From assembly GCA_008828725.1 (NCBI GenBank), contig MEHQ01002813.1:126424-190423 (forward strand): DNA of 64,000 nucleotides. The letters run 5' to 3'. Positions 11,976-22,756 of this stretch are shown here, piece by piece. The translations under genes were made by a program, and so were the position numbers. Each line of letters begins with the position of its first letter. Positions within the stretch are counted from its first letter, which is position 1. The notes beneath the pieces were generated by a model. The model worked only from the letters and a program-made list of their open reading frames with translations, ran no database searches and was not told the DNA's origin. Source of the stretch: Saccharina japonica. Its lineage: Eukaryota; Sar; Phaeophyceae; Laminariales; Laminariaceae.

Positions 11976-12690
11976 CGAGTTGTTCGAGTGAGGGGAATTG
12001 GAGCTGTTTCTGAAGCAGGCAAGGGGATGCTCTGCATATATACGAGTACACAGGGAGGGAAATGTTGACATAATGGGTGCTGTAGGTACATGTGTTGCGG
12101 AACAGAAAAACAGATCCATACAATGCACCCAAACATTGCTCGTACGCACCGACAGGACCGCAAGTACCTTAAAACGGTGGATGTGCTCAATATAGCATTG
12201 CTGTATGATTGGAATGGTGTTCCTCTAACCAAGGAGAGGTCTATTTGACGCGCAAAGCGTGCCCAAGCGCTCATGGGCGTAGCAAACCTCGAAACCTGTG
12301 CTGCCGACTGTCTTTTGATTTTTCAATCGAATGGTAACACTACTCCGTAGGTTTCCACAGATCAGCTGATCAGATCCGCCGAACACGCGCAAGGTCTAAC
12401 GCACATCGTATGTTTTGAAGGAGGGGAGGTTTTTAGTCTGATGTTGGTCGTCCTATGGCTGTGATACTACAAGTACCACACACATATTGTAGTTAGCGCC
12501 CTGCAAAATCGTGCGCAAGCGCTGACAGGAAGAGCCAACCTTGAGCCTTAACATGAAGAGCTCAATGCTGACCGTCTCATGATGAATGTCTTTTGCACAT
12601 ATTAACAAGCTGCTAGCGGTATCGCGATTAACACCGCGCCCTCTCCTGTCTCCCCCCGGTACACCTACTTCCTCCAAGGGGTTTGCACAT
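11976..12690. other. No gene seen
   Basis: Overlapping short minus-strand frames with no domain. Sits upstream of the CC1-like fragment. Confidence 0.4.
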
Positions 12691-12691
12691 G

Positions 12692-13640
12692 TGGGGATGA
12701 AGAGCCTAGAGTCCACGCCCATGGTCTGCAGCTGAGCGACCCTCCAACCATGTATACCTCCAGGGATGTGCATACGCAGTAATGACGAGCCTGGAGTCCG
12801 TGCCCACGGCGCTGCAGTTGGACAAGCGCACGTCCACCTTCCAGAAGTTCCCCATGTTGGCCAAGGATGGCGAGGCACGAATGAACTACCTGGCCAAGGT
12901 ATATCGTGACGGCAGATATATGTATCTCGTGTGAACTGCAGCAGCGGGTACGATATGTACGATATGTAGGCGTGGTATACCAAGTAGGTTGTAACTCGCC
13001 GACAATATGCACGTTCGCGCACTGATACAATACTTCTTCTATTTTGACTGATAGATTCACATGTTACTATAGGTACGCAACCTACCTGCAGCAAACCCCT
13101 CAAGGGGTCGACGATCTCTCAATTCGGCACGCCTATTGGTGTGCTACATTGTTCAATGCCTCCACAAGGAGTTCTAGTTTTGCACTCTCACCGGATGCCC
13201 CCCGCCACCTGTGTACTGTAGTTTACGACGTCATCAAATCAATATACCCCAGCGTGAGCTCCTCGCGAGAGCCACGGGTACCTCAAGTTAGTCATATACG
13301 TAAACCAAAAACTGGAAAATGCTGTGGCCGTAAGAGGAGCAAACAAAAAAAATGTGAATGTATGTACACTACTGTACAAAACACCTATTAATAGGAAAAT
13401 GAGCAATAACAAAAGCGGACTGAGGTTCAAAGGGAAATAACAATTTCTGGAGACTATGTAAAACAATCCCATCCGTACCGCTAAAAACCGCTGTGGCCCC
13501 AGGAGGAGAAAAACAACAATGGATGGGCCATGCTAGGCAGCCGACCTGGCAGGCCTCCAACTGCACTTCGGCAACCTGCACGAGAACATCACGGAGGACG
13601 ACCTCTGGGAGATCTGCTGCTGGTTTGGGGAAGTGAAACG
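12692..13640 (+). pseudogene. Orphan exons of a CC1/RBM39-like splicing factor
   Basis: Exon-like piece 1 (12782-12898) reads SLESVPTALQL, then FQKFPMLAKDGEARMNYLAK, and stops at a GTATAT donor; this matches the end of the first RRM in RBM39/CC1-type splicing factors. Exon-like piece 2 (about 13537-13637) reads LQLHFGNLHENITEDDLWEI followed by CCWFGEV, which matches the start of the second RRM (RNP2 plus first helix). Between them is intron-like DNA carrying a repeat shared with MITE M1. A partial second copy of piece 1 (SLESTP, about 12692-12729) lies just upstream. Neither the start of RRM1 nor the rest of RRM2 is present nearby. RBM39-type proteins work in pre-mRNA splicing in the nucleus. 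I read this as a duplicated gene fragment. A working gene with exons too short to spot is less likely. Confidence 0.55.
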
Positions 13641-14719
13641 AGGGAGTACATACATACATGAATATATGCGGCGGGTTTCGGCGTATGTTATATTGATACT
13701 TGTGAACCTGGTGTATCGTTTATATAAGCCAAAACCAAGAGTACAATGTACCTGGGTCTACGTGTGTTTACGCTCGAAGCCGGAGAGGGTGGCCTTCTGA
13801 ACGTTCTCACGTTCTGAGCCGGTCGAATCCGGGACCATCATAATCTTCTAGAAATACGTTACCAGAACACGAAACGTTCGGACTTTGCCTGCGCGACACT
13901 CCCGAGCGAGGAACTGACTGAAGTTTGAACCTCACACGCGTGCCTTGTGCGTCGAGCTCTCGTTTACTCGAAGTTGTTGGCCTCAATATTCCCGGGGGGT
14001 GATGATGGTGATGTATTGGTTGATACAAGCGGATTCATATCCGCATCTTTATCGGCGGGGCAACATATTCTCTGCGTTACATATTCTTCTCCCTCTTTCG
14101 CTAAATTAATTAATTGTACCCCCCCATACCACGAACAACCTATACGTGGAGTCTGTTATATCATGTTCCCCTCTTCGGTCAGATTATTTAATCCACTACT
14201 ATTAATAGTACGTACTGTAGCTCAAGTAAGTAATTACAGTAGTTAATTTCGTATACTTCGTACACAAAACGGAGGACACTTTGTTGTATATGGACGTTTT
14301 TTTGCGAAACCGGAACTCAAGTTCTATGCGATTTCGCTTTACGAACAATAGTACGCGGAATTCAGTTATATATTTGACCAAACTTCCAGGTTTAGGTTTG
14401 TGTCACTCGTGGTATTCGTGCGTATTCATACAACAAAAACAGCTAGGCTAGCGTTTGCTGGGGGCGACATCCTACTGTAGTACTGTACTGTACTGGTTAA
14501 AATCAAATACGAGGCTTGTGGAGCGAGAATTTAACAGCGCGATGATGTAATTTAGCGACCAGTTGCTCCAGCCGTGTCTGGTACTTGTTTGCGTGTCATC
14601 ATTACCAGTTTGTGTATATTGTATTTGTATTTTCATTTGTAGTTGTATTACTGTAGTGCTACTTTATTATATATCCACGGATTGCGAGTGACCTACACTT
14701 ATTAGTCTTTGACCGCAGC
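13641..14719. other. No gene seen
   Basis: Short frames only. Contains several TACTGTAG-type octamers (near 14213, 14471 and 14650). Confidence 0.5.
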
Positions 14720-15230
14720 TCCATGGTAACTCGATCGGACACAATGCACATGGACGCCCCAAGAACGCCCCACGGACGCCCCGCGGCAGTCCCACCAACG
14801 CTCCACGACCCCCCACGGGCGCCCTGCGGGTGTCCCACACGCGACCCACAGGCGACTCACGTGCGACTCGCAGGCACTCCATGTGTTACCCACGGGCAAC
14901 CCGCAGACACCCCACTACACCGCATGGACACCCCCCCGAGGACCCCAACGGGCACCCCATGGACACCCCATGGACTCCCGACGGGCACCTCACGGACACC
15001 CCACGGACGCCCGATGGGCACTCCACGACACCCCGTGGACACCCCACAGGCTCCCGGCGGGCAACCCATGGACAACCCACGGATGCCCCATAGGCCCCCC
15101 ACGGGAATCCCACGGACGACCCACGGAAACCCCATGGACATTCTACCGACATCAAAGGGACGCCGCACGAACGCCCCGCGGGCGACCCACGTGCGGCCCA
15201 CAGACATCCAACGGATACAGCTAGCCCTGA
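14720..15230. repeat. Minisatellite P4 (CCCACGGACACC / CCCATGGAC)
   Basis: Dense GC-rich array of roughly 12-bp units of the type 'ccccacggacac' and 'ccccatggacac'. The core often forms CCATGG or CCACGG. Three plus-strand frames and at least two minus-strand frames stay open across it (for example 14723-15316, 197 aa, rich in T, P, H, G and R), which is what a stop-free repeat does. I see no reason to call a protein. Confidence 0.8.
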
Positions 15231-16524
15231 ATGCGACTCGTGGAACACCCCACGGCGCTTCGCGTTTGGTGCAAAACATGTCTCTCTGCTCCACACCTGA
15301 CGTGTCCCGTTCCTGAGTTGCAGGGATGCGAGGATCTATGGTCATGCCACCACGCCCATGCGTGGCATGAGTGCACGCCCCTCTCTGGCCTCCCGAACTG
15401 AGGTATCTTTCCATACCGTAATGAGCAATACTATGACAGAGGGGATAGCGCAGGAATGCCCGGATCCAACCTTCTTGGCTGGCGAGGCTTCTAAACTGAA
15501 AAACGACCCAATGTAGTTGCAATCCTACTTTTATTCCAGAACACTAATCAGGTACTATATCACTCCGTCTTGAGTAAAAAATACCGTACGGATGAACTAT
15601 TTTGATTTACAACCCATATTTATACTTCGGGACAGCGCGGTGGTCTTAATCCTGATGTTGTAAGTATACACTATATGTGTCGCCATTTTCTGATTATTGA
15701 AAGCGTTGCTCGTACACCAATGGAATGTTTTTAGTTAAGCCAAACCGGGTTTCGGATGAGGTGTGCAGTTGGTCTCCTGTTGTGAGAAATCTGGTAACCA
15801 TTGGGCACCCTTTCGATAGTTGCTTGCCGTCGCTGTCATTGCCGTTTTCGCTATCCACCTTCCGCTTCTGCTTGTCGAACAGGTGATGCAGATCCTTCTG
15901 CGCGACGACGAGGCCAACGAGCGGAAGCGCGTCGCAATCGTCACCTACGCCGACAACGAGAGCGCTAGCGCCTGCCAAAACAAAATGGATGGCTTGATCG
16001 TGGCCGACAATATCTTGGCGGCAAGAGAGAGAGTGGCAGGGAAAAGCACGAGTGGGGAGTTACTACTGTAATGCGTGGGTAAGACTGCCGTTTGTTTGCG
16101 TCGCAGTGGCTGGAGGGGGCTACTGTAGTGTCTATATTTGAGTTTTGTTGGTCTTGGTTGGAGGAGATACTCGGTGGAGCCCCGTTGCGTTGACATGGCA
16201 CGGCAGTGACCGTATCTACGAGCGCAACGATTAACTTAGTATGTTTTTTTTCTGCTTGCCTTGTTTCGCTCTTATTTAGGAGTATTTTCCTTCTAGAAAG
16301 GCACCAGGTATGAACCTGTAGTCGCGCTACCACTGACTATACTATGACCTCGAGTCTTAGTGTTTGTAAGTCATCAACAAAATTTACTACAATGAACCGG
16401 TTCGTCGTGGTTTGTGCCTCCTGCCCGGGAGATAAGGGGATTGCAACGACGCGAACCAGGTCTCCCACGCTACCTCGCAAGCGTATCCCTTGTCATGGGG
16501 GTCTCCGTAACCCCCCCCCACGTA
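15231..16524. other. One possible exon, otherwise no gene
   Basis: The only coding-like stretch is 15694-16071, described separately. The rest has short frames. Confidence 0.4.
15883..15997 (+). CDS. Possible internal exon, unrecognised
   Basis: After a pyrimidine-rich tract ending in CAG, an open stretch reads VMQILLRDDEANERKRVAIV followed by TYADNESASACQNKMDGL. The charged, GC-rich composition looks coding and differs from the flanks. A minus-strand frame over the same bases (15694-15978) is also open, so strand is uncertain. No family recognised and no partner exons found. Confidence 0.25.
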
Positions 16525-16842
16525 TGAGACATGCTATGGTAGCGGCCTGCCTAAAGGTTCGGAAACCTCCACCCAAAAACCGAATTTGACATACAATAGA
16601 TTCATGGTAAATATGACACTCAACCTAAAGGAAGATCCCCCGGGCTACTGTGGATGTTTTACGAACCAAATTGCTAACAAGAATGCCGTTCCAAAGCTTT
16701 TGTGTAGTTTCATACCTGGTATTAAATATTCCAGGAGCCCCTCCAGTGATAACTGCCTTGCCTTTCCGCACTACGGCGGCCTCCACCTCACTGCATTAGG
16801 CCTCTACCACACTGCAGTGGCATGCATCCTACCATGTAGCTC
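16525..16842 (+). mobile_element. Possible diverged copy of MITE family M (M5)
   Basis: Starts with 'gagacatgctatggtagc', close to the left end of M2 ('gacgcatgctacggtagc'), followed by 'ccacccaaaaaccgaattt', which matches the M block 'cacccaaaaaacggatttt'. The right half is not clearly M-like, so the extent is a guess. Confidence 0.35.
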
Positions 16843-17530
16843 GTGGTCCGTTCATTTGTTCACGGGGATGGCTCTGGTCGTGAGCTGTCTAGCACCATCC
16901 ACCGTGCAATAAAACCGCGCCAAGTCGACTGTTTTGGTATGGCACCCCACAACCAGCCACACCGATTCGCCGAACCCATCGTTTCACGCCAATCCACCGA
17001 TCGCACATTTCGTTTATCAGCCAACCAACAAATCCTTTCATCAACCCGTCGACACAATGATGAGAGGCAGGTGTCCTTTTGCAAACCCGACTCCACCACA
17101 ACACCCCCCCCCGAATCCCCCTCCTGCATTTGGGAGCCGGACGACGACGAAACAAAGGTAGTCGTGAAGCCGCATGACGTACACCGTTCCAGCCTCACGG
17201 GGAAACTAGGTGGGATGCCCGGAATTGACGGTGGTGGTACATTTGATCCAACTACCTCCTGCGCTGGTCTCACATCCTTTATCGCGGCTGCTGCTGCCTC
17301 ACCGATCGTGGGGAACATCTCGGTTGGGGATGATCTCTAGCCTTGGCCTTTAATTGTTTTAGGTGCCATTTTGTTTCGACTTATCAGAGCGGGTTTGTAC
17401 TTGGGTTTGGCTGGGTCGAGATCGGACAGAGGAAGAGTTCCGTCGAGCTCCTCCCCGCCACCACATACAAAACCATCCAGACAGCCAAGGGCATGCTAAC
17501 CGCCGCCCTCGGTGACTGATTTGGTGGCGG
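16843..17530 (+). CDS. Hypothetical coding-like stretch, unrecognised
   Basis: Open frame 16843-17340 (165 aa) has a proline/threonine-rich middle and ends SFIAAAAASPIVGNISVGDD. A separate short open stretch at about 17418-17520 reads IGQRKSSVELLPATTYKTIQ then TAKGMLTAALGD before a stop. Both have coding-like composition, but neither has a known domain. The opposite strand is also open (16860-17318; 17384-17836). I keep this as a hypothetical locus, possibly the remains of one or two genes. Confidence 0.25.
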
Positions 17531-17909
17531 CTCTAGCCTTTGCGCTGTGTCGGCCTTCGGCAACGTATTCACACCGCCAGCAGGTTTGTTGATTATTGAA
17601 GCACTAGACGGGGCGGCGCGCCATCGATTATCATCTTTGACACTGATAACAACATCTACGAATGGCATTCGATGAAGACCATTGAATGGGCCTGAATAGA
17701 GGTCGAGAACGTATTTTGGGTTTAGCGGGAAGAATCTGTCCGCCCTTTGCTTCTTGGCTCCATTTGTGACGCATGCTACGGTAGCCTGCATGCAGGTGCA
17801 CCATGTTTTTGCCTTATAAGGGTGGTCACTTGACAAGCTCTATACATGACCTAAAAACTGATTTTGAAAGAAAATGTTGGGCTACTCGATGAACAATCCC
17901 ATGGCCTAA

Positions 17910-18306
17910 GGGCCCGTTTTAACGAAGAACAAATAAATTCAATTTGGAAAAAATAAAATTCAAATTCCCTTTTCATTGGTCAACACACGCACCAGCACCA
18001 AATATTATGCCCCAAGATCCTAATCTTTGGTGCTGGTGCGTGTGTTATGCCCCAAGATCCTAATATTTGGTGCTGGTGCGTGTGTTGACCAATGAACAGC
18101 GAATTTGAATTTTATTTTTTCCAAATTGAATTCCTAATATTTGGTGCTGGTGCGTGTGTTGACCAATGAACAGCGAATTTGAATTTTATTTTTTCCAAAT
18201 TGAATTCCTAATATTTGGTGCTGGTGCGTGTGTTGACCAATGAACAGCGAATTTGAATTTTATTTTTTCCAAATTGAAGTTATTTTATACTCGTTAATAT
18301 GGGCCC
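17910..18306. mobile_element. Harbinger-like MITE H1 (GGGCCC ends, TAA duplication)
   Basis: Ends are GGGCCCGTTTTAACGA and the complement of GGGCCCATATTAACGA, flanked by TAA at 17907-17909 and 18307-18309. The empty site is visible in other M copies (atggcctaa/g then tgcacaatg), which confirms the 3-bp duplication. Three-base TWA duplication and GGG-starting ends fit the PIF/Harbinger superfamily. The interior has three near-identical tandem copies (about 74 bp, from 18060, 18133 and 18207) that are not present in the 205-bp relative at 36306. Confidence 0.8.
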
Positions 18307-18365
18307 TAAGTGCACAATGCAACATATTGCAAAGCAAATAGGAAATTCCGACGGTTTTGGGTTAA

Positions 18366-18545
18366 GGAGCCTGTAATAGCCTTTAATAGATCACTCAGAC
18401 AGCCTTTAATAGCCTGTAATAGCCTTTAATAGCCTTTAATAGCCTTTAATAGCCTTTAATAGCCTTCAATATCCTTTAATAGATCATTCAGACAGCCTTT
18501 AATAACCTTTAATAACCTTTAATAGCCTTCAATAGCCTTCACTAG
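18366..18545. repeat. Decamer minisatellite AGCCTTTAAT
   Basis: About fifteen copies of AGCCTTTAAT or one-base variants, broken by 'agatcattcagac' spacers at about 18385, 18480 and 18545. The spacer matches 'gatcattcag' in M1 after the same 'ggttaagg' block, so the decamer seems to have expanded from M sequence. Confidence 0.85.
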
Positions 18546-18595
18546 ATCATTCAGTCAGACCAAACGTGCTACCTCCGTCTATCGTAGCTCGCGTG

Positions 18596-20309
18596 TTGTG
18601 CACCTACGCTCGGGCCGTCTCAGAAAATCGTTAGCGTGCGGTTTCACGACGTATTCACAGACAATATCGATGTAGCCCCAGAGATCCGCGAACGCGCTCA
18701 ATATTTTCTGTTCAGCTATTTTTTCTTCGTGTCCAGGTCGGCAAAATCAGATACATAACGGCGATTTAGTATTCTTGATGTTGCGGAAGGTGCCAGTATG
18801 AGCTTTGCAATAGTCGACACACACCAACGTGGGGCGCATGGTTATAAAGTTTGTTTAATGAGATCAGCACCTTGCCCGAGTCATGATATTCGACAGCAAC
18901 ACACGCCTTCTCCCCTGTGCCTCTCTTCCGTCATCCTGTCCTCGTACTAATCCCCCCTCTCCCGCCCCATCTTACTCTCCTTGTGGTCCCTATCCCCCCC
19001 TCCCCTCGTCGTTGTCAATGTGCACGTCGGGTTAAAACGGCAAGTTGCCGGAGACTACGGTAGCCGTCCTCACCGCGTTTGCGAGAGGCACATTCACTTC
19101 TCGTTTGGCGAGAAGCTTTTTGAAGAATAAAGGGGGGCCACCTTTGGGTCCTTTGTAATGCAGCAGCTCAAATACCCTTGCCCGGATGACTACCCTATTC
19201 CTTCGCGGTTTGAGCGTTCGTGACGTTTTTGTTTCGCAATATTTACCGCCACAAGTAATACCGGTATGTACTAAGACCAACTATGAGTGAGTATGGAGCC
19301 AGTTGTTCGAGTGCCGTAGACGTGGTAGTGAAAATCATGGCATCACACCCCCCCCCTACCGTGTAGCCCCAGTCCTCAGCGCGCTATGCAGGGTTGTCTT
19401 GGAGAGGATGGCGTGCCGGACAATTGCGCAGACTGGTCGGTTCGAAATGGTTTGGATTTGGGAAACGAAGGCTCCATGAAAATGCGCTTCTGTATCTGAT
19501 CCCGCCACTTTCTCATAAATGTATCTCAGACTATGTTAGAACGGCCGACGATTGTCCGGCTTTCGAACCGACTGACCTGCTCGGGATGGAATCGTCATGC
19601 AATAAATTCCGTGGCACGTATGGTAGAGGCTTGCCGGAGAGGATGATGTGCAGGGATTCGGGGTAAAGTCTTCTCCCGCCGTCAGGGGAAATATTATATG
19701 GGGCGCCTTGAGGAAGATCTGAAAGAGCAGCACCAAGCTTGGAGGGTAACTGGGATAGCACAGAAGACCGGCAGCTGGTTCGGACGGGTCGAGGGCGGGG
19801 TGGAGGGCAGAGCGTGTGGTGTGGACGAGTAGAGCTGCAGTGCAACACGTGACGGTTGAAATCGATATACGGACTGTTTACACCAATGCGCAGGGGGGGC
19901 TCCTGCTCGAGGGACTAATGTCTGGGGCTGGCCATCGTCGTCATGATGCGTGCCTTCCCATGCCTGTAAATAGCTACCGGGTGTGGCATAATGCCTCTAG
20001 GACTTCTTCGGCTTTGCATTGGCTTCCCCCAATACGCGTTCTGTCAGATTTTAGTGTCTGTATTTCGTTTTTCGTTTTCGTTCTTTGTTCGTTTCTCTTT
20101 TTCTTTTCGCTTCTTGCGAGACGTGCGTATTCAGAGTTCTTGTCGGTTGCTTCTGTTTTCGTCAATGTTGTAAAAATATATCCCTGTACCGATTGACAAA
20201 GGCAAAGAAAGGTACCCTATGAAATCAAGTAAACAACACACGTCACGATCCCTGCGATTGACGAAAACCACCCTATTACAGTACTTGTACCTGCTCATGT
20301 CAAATACTA
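18596..20309. other. No confident gene; coding-like pieces on the minus strand
   Basis: A minus-strand frame at 19032-19280 reads FELLHYKGPKGGPPLFFKKL and LAKREVNVPLANAVRTATVV, which looks like real but unrecognised coding sequence. Another minus-strand frame at 19531-19848 is proline-rich and then reads YNISPDGGRRLYPESLHIIL. Neither shows a known domain, a start or splice partners. Confidence 0.3.
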
Positions 20310-20671
20310 CAGGGGTCCGCATCTGAGATAGACCTGTTTTTTTTATTCTGCCGATACCTTTACTGAAATAATAAAGGCAACAAAATCACACGCCGTTTGT
20401 GCCTAACGGTGCCGTGAGTGAAAATGAAAATTCGCGTTTGCGTCTTTTTGTTTTTCGTGTATTTTTTTGTTGTTATTCACCTTCGAAGACAGATTTCGTA
20501 TGGGATTCCAAATGGCCAATTTTCAATACACCTTTTTTCCGAAGGCTACGATAATCACATTCTAGATAAAATATTCAAAATGTGATCACAGATAATTGTG
20601 GTGATAGGCTATACGATCATCATGCAACTTGTTTTGGTGAAACATATTCATTTTTGATGGCGCTGAAAAAC
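20310..20671 (+). repeat. Dispersed repeat R, copy 1
   Basis: About 360 bp matching 42932-43280 in the same orientation, by eye near 88% identical. Shared blocks include 'cgcatctgagatagacctg', 'cacacgccgtttgtg', 'atgggattccaaatggcc' and 'gatcatcatgcaacttg'. No coding frame. Each copy lies close to a foldback element (F1 or F2). Confidence 0.8.
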
Positions 20672-21106
20672 TTTCAGTTCTGGGTTTTACCTCTTGCTAC
20701 ACGGTCGTTCTTGGTTTTTTTTTTCTTTTTTTTTTCCAGGGCATAGGGTCGTTCTTGTCGGAGCCATATTTTTCCAAAATTTCCATGTTTTGTTTCGCGC
20801 AAATTTTTAGATTTCCATTTTTTCCTTTTTTTTTCCCATGTATTGGAACGTGAAGCCTTCCGAACATTTTGCCCTCTGAAGAATTTCCAGTATTTCCAAT
20901 ATTTCCAATACTTCCGATATTTCCAATATTTCCAAGATTTCCTTTTTTCTTGGGAAAAAATATTGGAAATTATGTAAAAAAGCTGCTCGATATTATGGCC
21001 CTTACTTACTATTTGTGTTCATGATTTCACACTGCTATTTAGAAAGAAAATGTTCGACCACTTACCCCCCGTTCACATGCTATTACACTCACCCTGGGTG
21101 TTGTCT
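20672..21106. repeat. AT-rich spacer with ATTTCCAAT micro-repeats
   Basis: At 20887-20945 a 9-10 base motif, ATTTCCA(A)T, is repeated six to seven times. The rest is T-rich and holds no gene. Confidence 0.55.
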
Positions 21107-22105
21107 TCACACACTACTGTTGTTGTTGTCTTCACATTAAACCCGTTCTTTCTACTCAACCACATCAGTACACCCAGTGCCTGTCCTGATTCCCAGTCCT
21201 ATTACCGAGGAACATAGTAAATAGGATCAAATATTGTTTGTAAAAACGTGTAAATATATAGGTTTTTGGGTGTACCGTAGGTCCTATTTAATATGGTTCC
21301 CCGTAATAGAGAGATACAAATTCTGTGGTCACAGACTGTGAAACAGAAAAAAACAAAACAAAATACAAAAATAAACGCAAATTAATGGGTAGAGCAAGTG
21401 AGATGCGTAACGTACCGGGTACGAGAACACAGCGACACGAGCCGAACCAAACAATAAGAACAAAAAGACAAATAAAAAACAAATTATGCAATGAAACATA
21501 ATACAAATGATGCAGGGAGACAGAAGCGCCTCTAGAAGAAAAGCACACGTGCCCAAGAGGAACAGATAACTGCTGCACGGGCGAGGCAACACCAAAAAGA
21601 GGGAGACACCGGCATAGGATGGAAACAAAGGGAGAAACAAGGCAACAAAGCAAGAAATAATACACGAGAGAGGAAAAGAGAAAAATCGTTCTCAAGGCAA
21701 GCTCAAGGCGATGGTAAACAGTATATATTACACCATTCTTCTTCTTCGTATATACTTCGTACTTCGTACACATCGTGTGCTTTTCGCCTAGGGGCGCTTC
21801 TGTCTCCCTGCGTCATTTGTATTCTGTTTAATTTCGGAATTTGTTTTTTATTTGTCTTTTTTGTTCTTATTTTTTGGTTCGGCTCGTGTCGCTGTGTTCT
21901 CGTACCCGGTACGTTACGCATCTCACTTGCTTTACCCATAAATTTGCGTTTATTTTGTTTTGGTTTTTCTCTGTCTCACAGTAGTCTGTGACCACAGAAT
22001 TTGTATCTATCTAGGGTTGGGAATCAGGACAGGCACTGGGTGTACTGATGTGGTTGAGTAGAAAGAACGGGTTTAATGTGAAGACAACAACAACAACAAC
22101 ATTTA
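21107..22105. mobile_element. Long-armed foldback element F1
   Basis: Two inverted arms of roughly 350-450 bp (21107-21560 and 21762-22105) around a short centre. The ends read 'gttgttgtcttcacattaaa' on the left and its complement on the right, bordered by an AAC microsatellite. Inner blocks 'cagtacacccagtgcctgtc', 'ctgtggtcacag' and 'gtacgagaacacagcgacac' occur in both arms. The left arm also holds a 105-bp Stowaway-like MITE that the right arm lacks. No transposase frame is seen, so this is probably a non-autonomous TIR or foldback element. Confidence 0.8.
21202..21306. mobile_element. Stowaway-like MITE S1 inside the F1 left arm
   Basis: 105 bp with ends TTACCGAGGAACATAGTAAA and the complement of TTACGGGGAACCATATTAAA, flanked by TA. 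The matching place in the right arm of F1 reads 'ccTAgatagatac' without the insert, so the TA duplication is directly visible. TA target and short TIRs fit the Tc1/mariner-type MITEs. A relative lies at 38867. Confidence 0.85.
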
Positions 22106-22755
22106 CGTATGCATCATACCTGACGACTGACGACTGGGCATGCCCAGTACAACCCGTGGTTCTAAGCGGTACCTTGGTAGCGGCGTTGAGGCCAGTTGGT
22201 TGGAAGCAGCGGCAGATATCCAACTCCATACGCGTCGCTGCACTCGGGAACCATTGGGGGCCACCCACTTGGCGACGCAACGGACTCCGGAGTTGCAAGT
22301 CCAACCAGCAATCAGATGGAAGTCGCGAGCGTTCATGGCTTACGTGCGGGCGGCAGGGGAAGGCGCAGAGTCGGTCTCAGCCGCTTTCATGAAGACATGG
22401 TAGATGCCCAGGCTGGCTTTAAAGGGTGCGAATTGTATTGCTCCCGAGGGGAAGGAGCGGGGCACAAGTTTCGGGTTTGCCTGACAACGTCGGGAGGGGG
22501 GTCGTACGGGGTAAATTTAACGACGGCGCGTCTCACGGCGGGTTAAGGTTCGGGCGGTGTGCTTCTACACTCGCAGCGTGTAGCACAGCAGCGAACGTGC
22601 CGGCATTTGAAACTTGAAACCCAATCACCCAGAATTCTTGACCTACGAAACAATCTCAAGGCAGAATGTTTTTGGAAAAATAGCAATGCACATTGCAGTC
22701 GTAGTCACGCACTGAGAGACGATAACCAATGAGCGGATACGTGCCTAAATACACG
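22106..22755. other. GC-rich open stretch, no recognised gene
   Basis: Several overlapping frames (22048-22392, 22140-22403, 22196-22546) in GC-rich sequence between F1 and the LINE. No domain seen; it may be decayed coding or repeat DNA. Confidence 0.35.
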
Positions 22756-22756
22756 C

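Larger units (their letters stand above)
17768..18595 (+). mobile_element. MITE of family M, copy M2, with nested insert
   Basis: The left end 'gacgcatgctacggtagc' and right end 'gtctatcgtagctcgcg' are diverged inverted repeats. Conserved M blocks are 'ggtgcaccatgttt', 'ggtggtcacttgacaagctc', 'cccatggcc' and 'ttttgggttaaggagcc'. It has been enlarged by a 397-bp element at 17910-18306 and by a decamer expansion at 18366-18545. Without these it would be about 250 bp, like M4. No coding capacity. Confidence 0.75.

Noticed and set aside
14723-15522. Long frames on both strands over array P4 (197 aa plus, 221 aa minus) as proteins
   Set aside because: Several frames are open at once over a stop-poor 12-bp repeat; composition only reflects the repeat and there is no domain or splice context.
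22140-22560. LINE ORF upstream part
   Set aside because: No RT or endonuclease motif; the recognisable LINE frame starts only at about 22757, consistent with 5' truncation.
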